Positions 32,279-43,145 of a DNA stretch of 64,000 nt are shown one piece after another. Under the pieces are notes generated by a model. The model was not told where the DNA came from and made no database searches. It was given only the letters and a program-made list of their open reading frames with translations. Source of the DNA: Pythium myriotylum (Eukaryota; Oomycota; Peronosporomycetes; Pythiales; Pythiaceae); assembly GCA_023091665.1 (NCBI GenBank), contig JALJCQ010000001.1, forward strand, positions 310,001 through 374,000, in the 5' to 3' direction. Position numbers and translations under genes: made by a program. The first letter of the stretch is position 1, and each line of letters starts with the position of its first letter.

Positions 32279-33187
32279 ATGAAGTTCATTAACATCGCCA
32301 TCGCTGCTGTACTTGCTACCACCAGCTTCGCCACTCCGGACACCAACATGGGCTCCCTGGCGCCCCGATGGGTGTCGAAAACTCCCTCCCTCACCCTAGA
32401 GGCTAACAAGAATGCAGCAATTGCTCTTCTCGACGGTCTTGTCAACCAGAAAGACCCGTCCGTCGTCGATAAATACGTCGCTGCTGACCTCAAGCAGCAC
32501 AACCCGCGTGTTGGGGACGGTCGGGAGGCTCTGCGATCTGTCATCCAGCGCTTCGGCAACTCAAGTAAGGTGGAATTTGGAGCCGCTGTCGCCGACAAAG
32601 ATCTCGTCTGGGTCCACACGCGCTTCACTGGGATTCCCAACCTCGCGACATCGGTCGGACTCATCGTCTATCGTTTCTTCGACGGTAAGGTCGTCGAGCA
32701 GTGGGAAATCGTTCAAACTGAGGTCCCCGCTGCTCAATCCGCAAACGGAAACCCTATGTTCCCGATTCAGGGAAATTCGTCTACTGCTGACTTTCCCCAG
32801 CCTGTTGCCGAGGCCAATCGACAGATCATCCTCGACTACATTGAGGGTCTTTTCAACAACCGAGACATGTCGTACGCCGACAGATACCTTGGTGACTCGT
32901 ACACGCAGCACAACCCGAACATCCCTAACGGCACTGGGGCGATCCGTAACTTCGTGCTGAGCTTGACCAACACAACAAAGGTCGAAATTGGCGCTACGGC
33001 AGCTGTCGATGACTTGGTGTGGGTCAGCACGCGGTACGATTTCGGGCCACAGCAGACGCCGTGGGTCGCAGTGGACGTATTCCGCTTGGAGAACGGACGC
33101 TTGGTGGAGCACTGGGATGTCCTGCAGGACGAAGTGGCAGCGGAGAACACAGTGAGCGGCCGCCCGATGTTCCCAGTCACTGCGTAG
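32279..33187 (+). CDS. Divergent secreted protein with two SnoaL-like domains (302 aa)
   Basis: A signal peptide (MKFINIAIAAVLATTSFA) precedes an insertion of about 20 residues not found in the other genes, then domain 1 (LEANKNAAIALLDGLVNQKD, DLVWVHTRFTG, GKVVEQWEIVQTEVP, NPMFPIQG) and domain 2 (DDLVWVSTRYDFG, FRLENGRLVEHWDVLQDEV, SGRPMFPVTA). Domain 1 has Gln where others have His in VEHW, which may change the pocket or surface. It lacks the cysteine pair in the linker. It is the most divergent intact member and single copy here. Upstream open frame to 32144 is probably untranslated. Confidence 0.9.
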   Translation: MKFINIAIAAVLATTSFATPDTNMGSLAPRWVSKTPSLTLEANKNAAIALLDGLVNQKDPSVVDKYVAADLKQHNPRVGDGREALRSVIQRFGNSSKVEFGAAVADKDLVWVHTRFTGIPNLATSVGLIVYRFFDGKVVEQWEIVQTEVPAAQSANGNPMFPIQGNSSTADFPQPVAEANRQIILDYIEGLFNNRDMSYADRYLGDSYTQHNPNIPNGTGAIRNFVLSLTNTTKVEIGATAAVDDLVWVSTRYDFGPQQTPWVAVDVFRLENGRLVEHWDVLQDEVAAENTVSGRPMFPVTA

Positions 33188-33374
33188 ACACGAGGGTCCT
33201 AAAGCGACTACGACTGCCAGTAACGGAAACGTTCTAGTGAAGTAGCGCAAATCGTCACACTCAATGCATATCAGGCCACATGGTCGTAGACCAGCTAATG
33301 GAGAGCATTCTTTCTACTCAATTGACTTGATCTTCTGTGGAGCAGACGCACTCCTATCGCGTACGCACCCATGT

Positions 33375-33700
33375 GTATTGATAGGGCCCTCTATTTTCAA
33401 GCTAGGCGACTGGCCGATCAAGTGGGCGTGCGCCACTGGCGGCAACACGTCAGAGCGCACAACGCCATGGCGATTAGCCTAGCCAATCACGCCATGAACA
33501 CAAGGCAATCCAGCCAGGTTCATCATCCAACACGTAGGCTCTGCCATGCAGACCTGCCCGGGCTCGCCGCATCCGACTTACGCCCTTGGCTTCACAGTCA
33601 AGTTGACCCCACTGTAACAAAGAAACGCAAAGAGTCACAGCTATTAGGGTGCATTTATTGCGCTCAATTGACTTCACCTTCATCATCATCATGTGTAATG
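33375..33700 (+). mobile_element. LINE 3' end with RNase H C-terminus
   Basis: The reading YFQARRLADQVGVRHWRQHV...AHNAMAISLANHAMN corresponds to the RNase H end of the 29771 element. It ends with GCGCTCAATTGACTTCACC and (TCA)n at 33655-33690. Heavily 5'-truncated; the final Asp of NRMADAA is replaced (NAMAISL). Confidence 0.65.
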
Positions 33701-34499
33701 ATATCATCCATCATTTGACCCATCATCCATGCGACATCTCATTCGATGTCAAGTCACTTGTTAGGCGAGCCGATCTTAAGGGCTGCTGAGAATGGCGCTC
33801 CGATTCCTTCCTGGTTGTGGTGAGCACCAAACTCAACTCGATCAAGCCTTGGCCTCTACCACCATCGCCGTCGTAACCCCTCCACCACCCAGCATCATTT
33901 ATCGTGGCAAAAAGTAGACATCATCGCCGCGAGAACATCCACCACATGCGTTACAGCATCATCCATACGCTATCGTAGTTACTACTTTCATCATCATTGA
34001 TACCACGTAGATAGACGAGAATATCTCCACAAGACCGCAGAAACTCCAATTTCCCGGTTTCCATTTCAAGAATCGCTGTGCTTTCTGCAGTTGTATCTGC
34101 GAGGAGTAGTATCGAGGAGTAGTATTCGTGAACAAATACATTACCATCCATTTGCAACCGAGGTTGTTATTTTGAGATTCCGCGGTCCTCATTGGCTAGA
34201 ATCAGGTTTTTGCCATGGTACGCGCCCTGAATAGAGGCTGTCCAATCTCGAAGGTCACGGTATCGTCTGAAACTCGGGTTTCACTGTCGGTTTCGAATTT
34301 CAAATTGCCTCACCCATACTGAAAGTGAGTAATTTCGACGGGGTTTCAATTCACCTCAGTACACACTCACGAATTGGAAACATGGCAGACCCGTGATAAA
34401 GGTCGATTTTCCTCCGCTTCATGTCCACGAAGGACAAGACAGCCTATAGAAACGATATGGTTTAACACTGACGAATTGCTTCGTATAGCCCCAGAGGAC
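33701..34499. other. 5' flank of the first Crypton copy
   Basis: 34145-34200 resembles 35710-35760 (CATTTGCAACCNAGGTTGT), the upstream flank of the second Crypton. No gene is supported. Confidence 0.5.
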
Positions 34500-35092
34500 G
34501 TGTGCCGCTGAATGAACCTGCGCCTTATGTCGCCAAGTGAGCATTCAAGACCGGTACACGCGCGCCCTACGACACTAGAACTCGATAAAGAGACAGTCAC
34601 CTCGTTCATCCCTCGCAATACGCAAACATGGGATCTTGCTAGTTGTCGTGGGAATCTAGTCCGCTCTAAATTAATCAACAGTGTCATTAAGCTTATCAAG
34701 AAAAGTGGAGCGCGTCGACAAGGCGTCGAGTCCCAAGCCAGACGGCCGATTGAGTTCGATAGATTTCTAAACCTACTGTCAGTGGACCGTTCACGGCCAG
34801 CACCAGCAAAGCACCTTTTAAGTAGCGTATTAACTATTCAATTGCTCGTATTGACGGCATGATGAAACTCAAACTCACCGGCTTTTCAATAGACGTCCAG
34901 CATCGATCATGCCAAATGTGCCGGTAAAAAAGCAGTACGGAGGGATGCGACGCACCATAACAAATCGATCTAGGCCGTGGGGGTCGCAAGCGTGCCCTTT
35001 GTTGGATCCTGCCATCTATATTGAATCTAGCCCGACTGGACGAATTCTAGAGCTAATGTTTGGGAGCCCACGATACGGGGATCTTTGACTTA
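34500..35092 (+). pseudogene. Crypton tyrosine recombinase remnant, copy 1
   Basis: Pieces match the second copy: KPVHARAF-like RPVHARPTTLELDKETVTSF, NSVIKLIKKSGARRQG, RRPIEFDRFLNLL, then IARIDGMMKLKLT and CPLLDPAIYIES in shifted frames. It is cut at about 35092 by a minus-strand LINE tail, so the catalytic HxxR and Tyr parts are absent. Confidence 0.7.
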
Positions 35093-35350
35093 TGACTTTG
35101 AAGGTGAGATCTATTGGACCGCAATTTAATGAACCCTATAGCCGGGCAGTACTACCCTGTTTTCTACCGCGGAGTATGTGGCGAGTTTGCCATTCGGGAG
35201 GGCATCGGCTAGCCGTCACGCCGGGGCGTAAAGTTTGCGGTGAGCTGTGTTCCGAGGTGGGCGGTAATGTTGGAGTTGACTGAGGACCACGTGATGGGGA
35301 TCGCATCGTTCGGTGTGGACTACACACTGCTGTTGAAAGTGATCTCTTCA
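35093..35350 (-). mobile_element. LINE 3' tail, minus strand
   Basis: Read on the minus strand it ends CGGCTATAGGGTTC...CCAATAGATCTCACCTTC, like the tails at 30960 and 1877. 35140-35215 also resembles 1918-1990. No RNase H is left. Confidence 0.5.
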
Positions 35351-35910
35351 GCAAACTAAAAAGTGAAATTGTGGAAACGCACAGTCTACGCCGCGAAGGG
35401 TCTGCAACTTGTTGTGCTCGTAGTGGACTCAGCAAAGACTACGTTAATCGACGAAGCCGTCAATCGGCAAAGCCGGTGGTGGACACGCCAATCGGTAGGT
35501 TACACAAGTGACGTCGCTACGGAGAAGTCTATGCTGTTTGTGGTTGTCAGTTGGCGCTCACTACTATTCTAGACCTTTTGCGAGTCGATCGAAAGACCTA
35601 GCACTTCATGTTTGAACTCACAGTCCGCAGACTCAGATCCGTTTATTTTAGCCAATCATAAGCAGTTTCACTCACGGTTTCGATTTGAGCCCACACGCTG
35701 ACATTACCGGCCATTTGCAACCAAGGTTGTATTTCTGAAAATCCGGCGATTTGATTGGCTGTGGTCACGGTACCAACACGTGGTTGTGCTTGAACTGTGC
35801 TCTGAAGTGCAGTTCGGGTTGCAACTTTCGTTGCATCGAGCGTGTGATTCTGCAACCGCGCGCTATACAACACGCGCACAGCGGGTTGCACAAATCGCCG
35901 CGCCGAGAAA
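35351..35910. other. 5' flank of the second Crypton copy
   Basis: Includes the block shared with 34145-34200. No separate gene seen. Confidence 0.45.
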
Positions 35911-37277
35911 ATGGATCCGCATCGATACAAGTCCTGCCTCGTCCAGTTCATGTCGTACCGGGATGGAAAGCGGTACGACAAGGACTCGGTATTCACGCAA
36001 GCGCAGCTGCTCTCTATCATTCCCGATGATCTATGCAAGTGGTTCAATTACCGCGCGTACCATTCGCCATCACCGGACGAGTCGATGAAGCCCGTCCACG
36101 CTCGTGCTTTCTCGATTGAGTTCGCGAAGAAGGCCATTTCATCGTTCATGCCGCGTCAACGAGTGGCATGGGATTCGGTGCGACAGGAAGGCAACCCAAC
36201 CCGCTCTGACGAAGTGAACAAATTGATCAAGAAGATAAAAAATCAGAGGTGCGGAAGGAAGGAGCGCCGACGTCAACCAGGCGACCGATCGAGTATGATG
36301 AATTTATGTCCATGCTCACCTTGTATCACGATCCAACTTCCAAGCCGTACATTCGCTACAAAGTCTCAAGCGTTCTTACAATGCAATGGCATCTTATGGC
36401 GCGGATCGACGACATGATCAAGCTCAAGTTCGCTAACCTATCCCCGAGTCAGAACGACAATGGCACAATTACGTGTCAAATGCGCTGGTCCAAGAATATC
36501 ACTGACGAACGTGATGCTCCGACGCAGATTGTGTTCGGAAGTCTTGATCCCCGCGTCTGCCCGCTACTCAATCTCGCTATCTACATCGAGACGACGGCGA
36601 GCATTGCTAGCTCTGATTTTGTATTTGGAAATCCCAACGATGGAGATCGAGTAGTACGTCGAGTACTCAGTGGTTTACTTAAGGATGATCGTTTCCAGAG
36701 TGCCAAGAGTGGTGGGATAGGGACACATAGTCTACGCAAGGGAGCGGCAACGTACGCATCACGCTGTGGGGTTCCACGAGAGTACATCAACCGTCGAGGT
36801 CGTTGGCGCACCCGAAAGGCAGTTGTCGACATCTATATTGACAACATACTACCCTATCCAGATGCTGTTGCTGCGAGTGCGCTCGCTGGTCCGCTCGGAC
36901 CGTGCTGCTACAAACTCAAGAGCGGTATTCAGAGCGTCACAGACCAGTTCCTCGTGGAGTGCGTCGGGCCAAGCACACAAGCAGTGCTGGGCGATCGTGT
37001 TGCCAAGACGTTGGCGCGGACGTTGCTGTGGGCTTCTCTTCTACCACAGGCCAGCTTCGAGTTTGAAGTACTGCCTGCATCTCTTGCTGAGCGCGTTCGT
37101 AGCTCATACATCCGTCATGGTGGCAATCCAAGCCTGAATCCTATCGAACGTGTACCACTTCACGTTGCTGGACAAGGCGACCAACTCCAGCTGATCGAGC
37201 TACGTGACAGTGTCGATGATGTCGCATGCACAGAGATCGCGGGAGGAATCAGTTCATCCGCCAGAGAGCCGACTTAG
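35911..37277 (+). pseudogene. Crypton tyrosine recombinase, copy 2, one frameshift
   Basis: The N-terminal part (MDPHRYKSCLVQFMSYRDGK..., 35911 frame) and the catalytic part (36249 frame) are joined at a run of six A at 36237-36242; copy 1 supports reading ...IKKS... across it. Catalytic features are Arg in LMARIDDMIKLKF, THSLRKGAATYASRCGV (HxxR), INRRGRWRTRKAVVDIYID with the nucleophile Tyr. Crypton elements are DNA transposons that move by this recombinase alone, and are well represented in oomycetes. A C-terminal extension to 37277 follows. If the frame break is a sequence error or is recoded, this copy could be active. Confidence 0.75.
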
Positions 37278-37361
37278 CTGGGAGAGTTCCATCCTACCGG
37301 TTTTCAGCTGGATACTATTTCCCCTCACGCAGGAGTAGTTGCGATAGGCGCCCACACAGTT

Positions 37362-37492
37362 GTAACCCAATAGACTCCAACTTTCAACAACAACAACGTA
37401 GGAATAATTAGGCTGGGGAGCTCCGTTCGCGGTTTTACCGAGCACCACCGACATCCAACGGTGATGAAAGTTGGAGTCTATTGTGTTACATC
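37362..37492. repeat. Two facing copies of a repeat tail
   Basis: CCAATAGACTCCAACTTTCA (about 37368) is repeated inverted as TGAAAGTTGGAGTCTATTG (about 37466-37484). A third copy is near 17180. Confidence 0.65.
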
Positions 37493-37521
37493 AGTGTGAA
37501 CAACGATAGCTTTGATATGCA

Positions 37522-37543
37522 GGGGGGGGGGGGGGGGGGGGGG
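37522..37543. repeat. Poly-G tract, 22 nt
   Basis: Uninterrupted run of G at the 3' border of a minus-strand LINE fragment. Confidence 0.9.
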
Positions 37544-37544
37544 C

Positions 37545-38225
37545 ACTACGGCACCGGGGCCTTTCTTTCGGTGGAGGCCTTCCACTGGAGATAGTCACCT
37601 TGTAGGAGGGGTTGTAGTCCTCGCCATTCGGGGCGGTCGGACGGATGAAATGTCTGGAGGTTTCTCTTGGAATCCATCGCGACATTGGCTGCAAAGTCGG
37701 CCATCTTGTTGTGTACGCGGAGGTGGTGACGCCACTCGCGTACGTTGAGACGATCAGCTGCGAGCCTGGTAGAGGAGTAGAGCACTCGGAGGTGCTCCTT
37801 GGTGGGGGGCCGGTATTGAGAGACTTGACGGAGAATAAGTTGGCTGTCGCCGATAACGGTGAGAGGTACCCACCGGTGGCGCTCCGCTGCCTGAAGCCCT
37901 GTAAAGAGTCCTTGGTACTCAGCAATATTGTTGGTGGTGGTAGCCGCGTCGAGGCTCGTGGCAGCGCTCCAGACCAACGTAGGGTCGACCGACATCCAAC
38001 GGGCCGAGGCTCCTCGCTCTACTGCCAGTTTCACCCAGACTCGGTCCCGTTAGCTCAAAGCCCACCCTACACCTCCCTGGGTGGCCTCTATAAGCATTCG
38101 CACGACGATGGCGCGGACGACCGTGATACGGTCGTCCGCGCCATCACGGATCTGGTCTTCTTTTGCTACCTGTACCTGACGAAAGTATCGGCGGACCAAA
38201 CTTCAAGCATGGTCCGCCGTTAGCC
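37545..38225 (-). mobile_element. LINE fragment with RNase H, minus strand
   Basis: The minus-strand reading gives VQVAKEDQIRDGADDRITVV upstream (38190 on), then TTTNNIAEYQGLFTGLQAAE, VIGDSQLILRQVSQY and HLRVHNKMADFAANVAMDSK, covering most of RNase H. The FDGG opening strand is replaced by SVDPTLVW. It ends at the poly-G tract; no TATAGG tail. Confidence 0.7.
38107..38145. repeat. Perfect hairpin, 18-bp arms, 3-nt loop
   Basis: GATGGCGCGGACGACCGT, GAT, then the exact reverse complement. It lies inside the LINE fragment, upstream of its RNase H part. Confidence 0.85.
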
Positions 38226-38349
38226 AGGATCTCGAGGCCTTATTGGCACTAACCTACAACGAGAGTCCTGTGTGCTGCCTGAGTAACGGAATAAAGCCCA
38301 AGTCTGGACGCTTTCCAAGACACCGGAGCGACCGTCGGTCACCCCGCCA

Positions 38350-39830
38350 ATTGTGCAAACCACCAAAGCCCGCTGCGATTCGGGTAAATTGCTGGTGGGC
38401 AGTTACTGTCCCGCACTGTATTCCAAAGATCCCCCACCTCCACGTCAGAATGCTCGTATATTTTTAGTACATACGCCAGGCTCGAGCCTCGTCGCTGGAC
38501 TTCAGAGGCTTTAGCGGACTCGCAAATCTTTCTCGCAAGAATCGAACCGCAACCACCAAGCCGACCTTATTCCGTGATCGGGAACATCGGGCGGCCGCTC
38601 AACGTTGGCACTTCGGCCTGCAGAATGTCCCAGTGCTCGGTGATCTTGCCGTTGGCGAAGCGCATGACGTCGAGTCCGACCGAGGTCACGAGGCCCGGCA
38701 CGCCCGTGTAGTGGACGTTGACCCAGACGAGGTCACCAGCCGCGGCGACTGCGCCGATCTTGACCGCAGTCGAGTTGGTCATCTGGCTAATCAAGTACGT
38801 GAGAACTTCCGGGCCATCGGGGGCAAACGGGTTGTGCTGCGCGTAGGTCGGCCCGACGTACTTCTGCACCGCAGCGAAGTCGTGCTTCCCGAAGACATCC
38901 TCGATGAAGGCCACTGCGAGCTCCTTATTTGACGCGAGCTCAGCCTCTGGAGTCGCGTCGCAGCCGTCTGGGCCGAGAGGAGTGTTTGCGCGGATGGGGA
39001 GCATGGGGCGGCCGCTAGCGGTCTTGTCGACCGGTACTTCTTCCTGCAAAGTCTCCCAGTGCTCGACAATCTTGCCGTTATCCAGGCGGAAGACGTTGAG
39101 CGCCACCGACGTGTTCATATTGGTGAATCCGGAGTAGCGTGCGTTGATCCATACGAGGTTTCCGGACGCGACGACTTCGCCGAACTCGACCTTGGTCGAG
39201 TTGCCGAACATGGAGAATGCCGACTTGAGTGTCTCTGGTCCATCGGGGGCCAACGGGCTGTGTTGGGCGTAGGTGGTGCCGACGTACTTATCGACAACGG
39301 AAATATCATGCTTGTTGAACATTCCGTCAAGGAACGCAAGGGTTGTCTTCTTGTTGGCCAAGAGTGTCTCGCACGGCGTCGCGCTAGCGAGTCCGAGAAA
39401 GGTGGCGACGGCGAGGGCTGCGATCTTCATCATCGTAGAGGCTGGAGGGGTGGGCGGGGGGAGGTCGATCGGTCGATGGTGTGTTGTCGTTTGAAGGTGT
39501 TTTGGAGAATGATTGGAAGATCTCGAATCGGAGATCGTTTGATGTGGTCGATTACGCTGCTGCTGTGGCCACTGGAGGGACGTTTGCCCACGCTTGAGCG
39601 ACAGGCGGAATGCTAATCCACTCAGATGGGTGGGATATACAATAGAGGACACTGTACTGCGGCAAGATTCAGATAGTTGTGAGGGGATTGCACGTCGATG
39701 GGGTGGGCTGCTCGTGCGACTCAGTTGTTCGAACTGTTGCCTGCCCTGTGACAGAGACGGACCGTTTCGATCTGGCAGGAGTCAATCGCACACTTCAGGA
39801 CTGTCCTCGGACATGACACAGATGAGGCAT
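38350..39830 (-). repeat. Inverted repeat, left arm (SnoaL gene pair A)
   Basis: Mirror of 41715-43145 about the centre 40752.5. It contains the whole gene 38567-39433 with its promoter and 3' flank. The proteins are identical. Compared with the right arm it keeps about 26 extra bases near 39739-39766 (AACGGTCCGTCTCTG region on the minus strand), which are also in the third copy near 52975. Confidence 0.9.
38567..39433 (-). CDS. Secreted protein with two SnoaL-like domains, MMKIAALAV type (288 aa), pair A left
   Basis: A signal peptide (MMKIAALAVATFLGLASA) precedes domain 1 (CETLLANKKTTLAFLDGMFN, YAQHSPLAPDGPETL, GNSTKVEFGEVVASGNLVW, FRLDNGKIVEHWETLQ) and domain 2 (ELASNKELAVAFIEDVFG, TNSTAVKIGAVAAAGDLVW, MRFANGKITEHWDILQAEVP, SGRPMFPITE). 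The linker has a single GPDGCDATPE cysteine, which may pair with Cys near the mature N-terminus. NST sites suggest N-glycosylation in both domains. The ATG follows the Inr-like block ATCATTCTCCAAAAC (39499-39513, minus) by about 65 nt. An open frame to 39652 is probably 5' UTR. Confidence 0.9.
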   Translation of the reverse strand: MMKIAALAVATFLGLASATPCETLLANKKTTLAFLDGMFNKHDISVVDKYVGTTYAQHSPLAPDGPETLKSAFSMFGNSTKVEFGEVVASGNLVWINARYSGFTNMNTSVALNVFRLDNGKIVEHWETLQEEVPVDKTASGRPMLPIRANTPLGPDGCDATPEAELASNKELAVAFIEDVFGKHDFAAVQKYVGPTYAQHNPFAPDGPEVLTYLISQMTNSTAVKIGAVAAAGDLVWVNVHYTGVPGLVTSVGLDVMRFANGKITEHWDILQAEVPTLSGRPMFPITE

Positions 39831-41714
39831 TCCAGTCATGATACTACTGTACGTCCATCCCACTGTGCACAAGAGAACTTGTGGACCTGCTGGTGTCTTC
39901 ATAGTTTCAGTGCCGTCCAATCGAGAAGGATGGTCGCTTCACTGACCAAGCCTCTAGCGTAAGCGAACTCCACAATCGCCCTTCGTCGAGTGAAAGTGAT
40001 CACTCAAGAAACGGCCGCCCATGTTTCCAGTAACAACCAGTCGCATCCACAATAAAACTAATAAAATGATGAGTTATTTTTTTTCTATCGACAGCATGTT
40101 CCACTTCATTTCCGCTCTATTGCTGAGGATAGTGAACACATTTCAGTCCATAAACTCACTCAGTCAGTCGTATGAATTCGAGCCAGAAACACTTTCTTCA
40201 AATCGTCTTTCTCAGGTTGCACGGCAGAACAAAATCTTTGCCCGTCTGTAGTGAATCGTTGGAGATCAAGATCATGTCATCAAAAACGTCGGTTTGGCGA
40301 AGAAAACCAATGTTTAACACCTCAAGGGGCCTGACTCGGGACTGGGGTCGCATTCTTTGAGATTTCTCTCATCATTCGAGTTCCTCACCACCCGTTTTGT
40401 AGAGTAATATAAAAATCACAGAACGACTCCTGTGCCAGCACAGAAAAGAGGTCATCCCTCCCATACAAAACACAATATTTTTCGTGTTTTTTCACACGGG
40501 AAAATTGCGTAGGGTAAACATACCGACGACTTGGAGGTTCGGTCTATTTGCTCGCCCCCCAAGCGCAGCGGAGGGTGGCGATACAAATCGTCTAGCGCAG
40601 GCGAGCGACCAGCGTGCGCGAGTCATTGGTCTTGAATAAGGATCCCAACGCCTTGCCCGAAGACATCGCCCCGCAAAAAACGGGCGTAGAAAGGGTTCTT
40701 GTGTGATTTCACACGACTTTTCTGTGTCATTCATGTGTTCTCCCGTTTTGTGAAAGAAACCAAGAAGAAAAAGAAAAAGGTCGGCAACACGGAGTCGCGA
40801 TCTCTATCTGGTCTGGACCACTCTAATAGATTGGTCCGTCTCGTAACCCCCAGAAAACGCGTCCACCCCACCAAATAACAGAAGATAGCAAATCAAAGTA
40901 ATCTTCACAACTCGACGAAGAAGGAGATTACGCTGCCACGGGGGTAACCGGCTCGACGCCCGTCGATGTTGACTCAATGGCGGCGCGCTGGATCACTCCA
41001 ACTTGCGTCACGCAAACGCAACCTGGCGAGTGTATCACCTTCATAGCCGGCTCGTTGCTCTTTATCGGGTCCGGGGTGTCGCTGGTTTGAGGTAAACGGA
41101 ACAAGGGACAGTGGACCAGTCACGATTCGTTTAATTAACGAATCGTAGAGAACTCCAGTTGTCTTTTGGGATCAGGATCAATTTTTCCTGCACGAATAAA
41201 GCCTCCTTTCCTTCAGAAGCTATTTGTCAATGCGGATGGGTGCGTATGCAGTCACTTTCAACACTCCCGGGCTCTAAGAACGGGAACTAAGGTTAAAACA
41301 CAAAGTGTTTAATTCGACCGATAATATTGGGACCGCTCGATTTCAGCCCGCCAGGGCCCTCTTCCCGACTAGTGCGTAGCATATTTACCTGAGATAATTG
41401 GTCGCGGCCTCGATCATTTGTTCGTTCAAGTCCTCCTGACCAGACGATGCTCGATCAGACACGACTTTCACCACGCAGAGGCAAAGCTATTGATTCTTAC
41501 TGCCAGACAATGCATTGCCATGATTAACGCATTTTGCGTGTAGTTCTTGTTCGAAACAAATGCGTAATCTTCGACAGTACTGCGTGAGCGACGAGCCATT
41601 CAAATCTGATTTTAGACAAATTGATTGTCTGCTGACCACTTTCGGACTTGACAGATGGGTCCCCATCACTGTACTGTACTGTGTCACTCCACACGTGTTC
41701 TATCCTCACAACCA
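39831..41714. other. Spacer between inverted arms A
   Basis: No gene is supported. 39910-40000 and 40860-41040 resemble 53655-53760 and 53790-53930, the far flank of the third gene copy at 51797. This shows the duplicated block extends beyond the genes. 40480-40760 is a segment with partly inverted ends (TTTCACACG, CGTGTGAAA types). Confidence 0.5.
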
Positions 41715-43145
41715 TCTGTGCCATGTCCGAGGACAGTCCTGAAGTGTGCGATTGTCTCCTGCCAGGTACAGTTCGAACAACTTAGTCGCACGAGCAGCCC
41801 ACCCCATCGACGTGCAATCCCCTCACAACTATCTGAATCTTGCCGCAGTACAGTGTCCTCTATTGTATATCCCACCCATCTGAGTGGATTAGCATTCCGC
41901 CTGTCGCTCAAGCGTGGGCAAACGTCCCTCCAGTGGCCACAGCAGCAGCGTAATCGACCACATCAAACGATCTCCGATTCGAGATCTTCCAATCATTCTC
42001 CAAAACACCTTCAAACGACAACACACCATCGACCGATCGACCTCCCCCCGCCCACCCCTCCAGCCTCTACGATGATGAAGATCGCAGCCCTCGCCGTCGC
42101 CACCTTTCTCGGACTCGCTAGCGCGACGCCGTGCGAGACACTCTTGGCCAACAAGAAGACAACCCTTGCGTTCCTTGACGGAATGTTCAACAAGCATGAT
42201 ATTTCCGTTGTCGATAAGTACGTCGGCACCACCTACGCCCAACACAGCCCGTTGGCCCCCGATGGACCAGAGACACTCAAGTCGGCATTCTCCATGTTCG
42301 GCAACTCGACCAAGGTCGAGTTCGGCGAAGTCGTCGCGTCCGGAAACCTCGTATGGATCAACGCACGCTACTCCGGATTCACCAATATGAACACGTCGGT
42401 GGCGCTCAACGTCTTCCGCCTGGATAACGGCAAGATTGTCGAGCACTGGGAGACTTTGCAGGAAGAAGTACCGGTCGACAAGACCGCTAGCGGCCGCCCC
42501 ATGCTCCCCATCCGCGCAAACACTCCTCTCGGCCCAGACGGCTGCGACGCGACTCCAGAGGCTGAGCTCGCGTCAAATAAGGAGCTCGCAGTGGCCTTCA
42601 TCGAGGATGTCTTCGGGAAGCACGACTTCGCTGCGGTGCAGAAGTACGTCGGGCCGACCTACGCGCAGCACAACCCGTTTGCCCCCGATGGCCCGGAAGT
42701 TCTCACGTACTTGATTAGCCAGATGACCAACTCGACTGCGGTCAAGATCGGCGCAGTCGCCGCGGCTGGTGACCTCGTCTGGGTCAACGTCCACTACACG
42801 GGCGTGCCGGGCCTCGTGACCTCGGTCGGACTCGACGTCATGCGCTTCGCCAACGGCAAGATCACCGAGCACTGGGACATTCTGCAGGCCGAAGTGCCAA
42901 CGTTGAGCGGCCGCCCGATGTTCCCGATCACGGAATAAGGTCGGCTTGGTGGTTGCGGTTCGATTCTTGCGAGAAAGATTTGCGAGTCCGCTAAAGCCTC
43001 TGAAGTCCAGCGACGAGGCTCGAGCCTGGCGTATGTACTAAAAATATACGAGCATTCTGACGTGGAGGTGGGGGATCTTTGGAATACAGTGCGGGACAGT
43101 AACTGCCCACCAGCAATTTACCCGAATCGCAGCGGGCTTTGGTAG
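41715..43145 (+). repeat. Inverted repeat, right arm (SnoaL gene pair A)
   Basis: Mirror of the left arm. It carries a deletion of about 26 bp near 41767 (CCAGGTACAGTTCG where the other copies are longer) and a few single-base differences near its outer end. Confidence 0.9.
42072..42938 (+). CDS. Secreted protein with two SnoaL-like domains, MMKIAALAV type (288 aa), pair A right
   Basis: The protein is identical to that of 38567-39433, in opposite orientation. The promoter block ATCATTCTCCAAAAC lies at 41992-42006. Because of the 26-bp deletion about 300 bp upstream, the two genes could differ in regulation although the proteins do not. The open frame reaches back to 41655, but the conserved signal peptide sets the start at 42072 (or 42075, second Met). 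Confidence 0.9.
   Translation: MMKIAALAVATFLGLASATPCETLLANKKTTLAFLDGMFNKHDISVVDKYVGTTYAQHSPLAPDGPETLKSAFSMFGNSTKVEFGEVVASGNLVWINARYSGFTNMNTSVALNVFRLDNGKIVEHWETLQEEVPVDKTASGRPMLPIRANTPLGPDGCDATPEAELASNKELAVAFIEDVFGKHDFAAVQKYVGPTYAQHNPFAPDGPEVLTYLISQMTNSTAVKIGAVAAAGDLVWVNVHYTGVPGLVTSVGLDVMRFANGKITEHWDILQAEVPTLSGRPMFPITE

Noticed and set aside
41400..41470. Possible tRNA-like sequence near TTCGTTCAAGTCCTCC
   Set aside because: Only a weak B-box-like string; no cloverleaf could be built.
41655..42071. N-terminal extension of the pair A right gene
   Set aside because: The frame is open by chance; it contains the promoter block and would bury the signal peptide.
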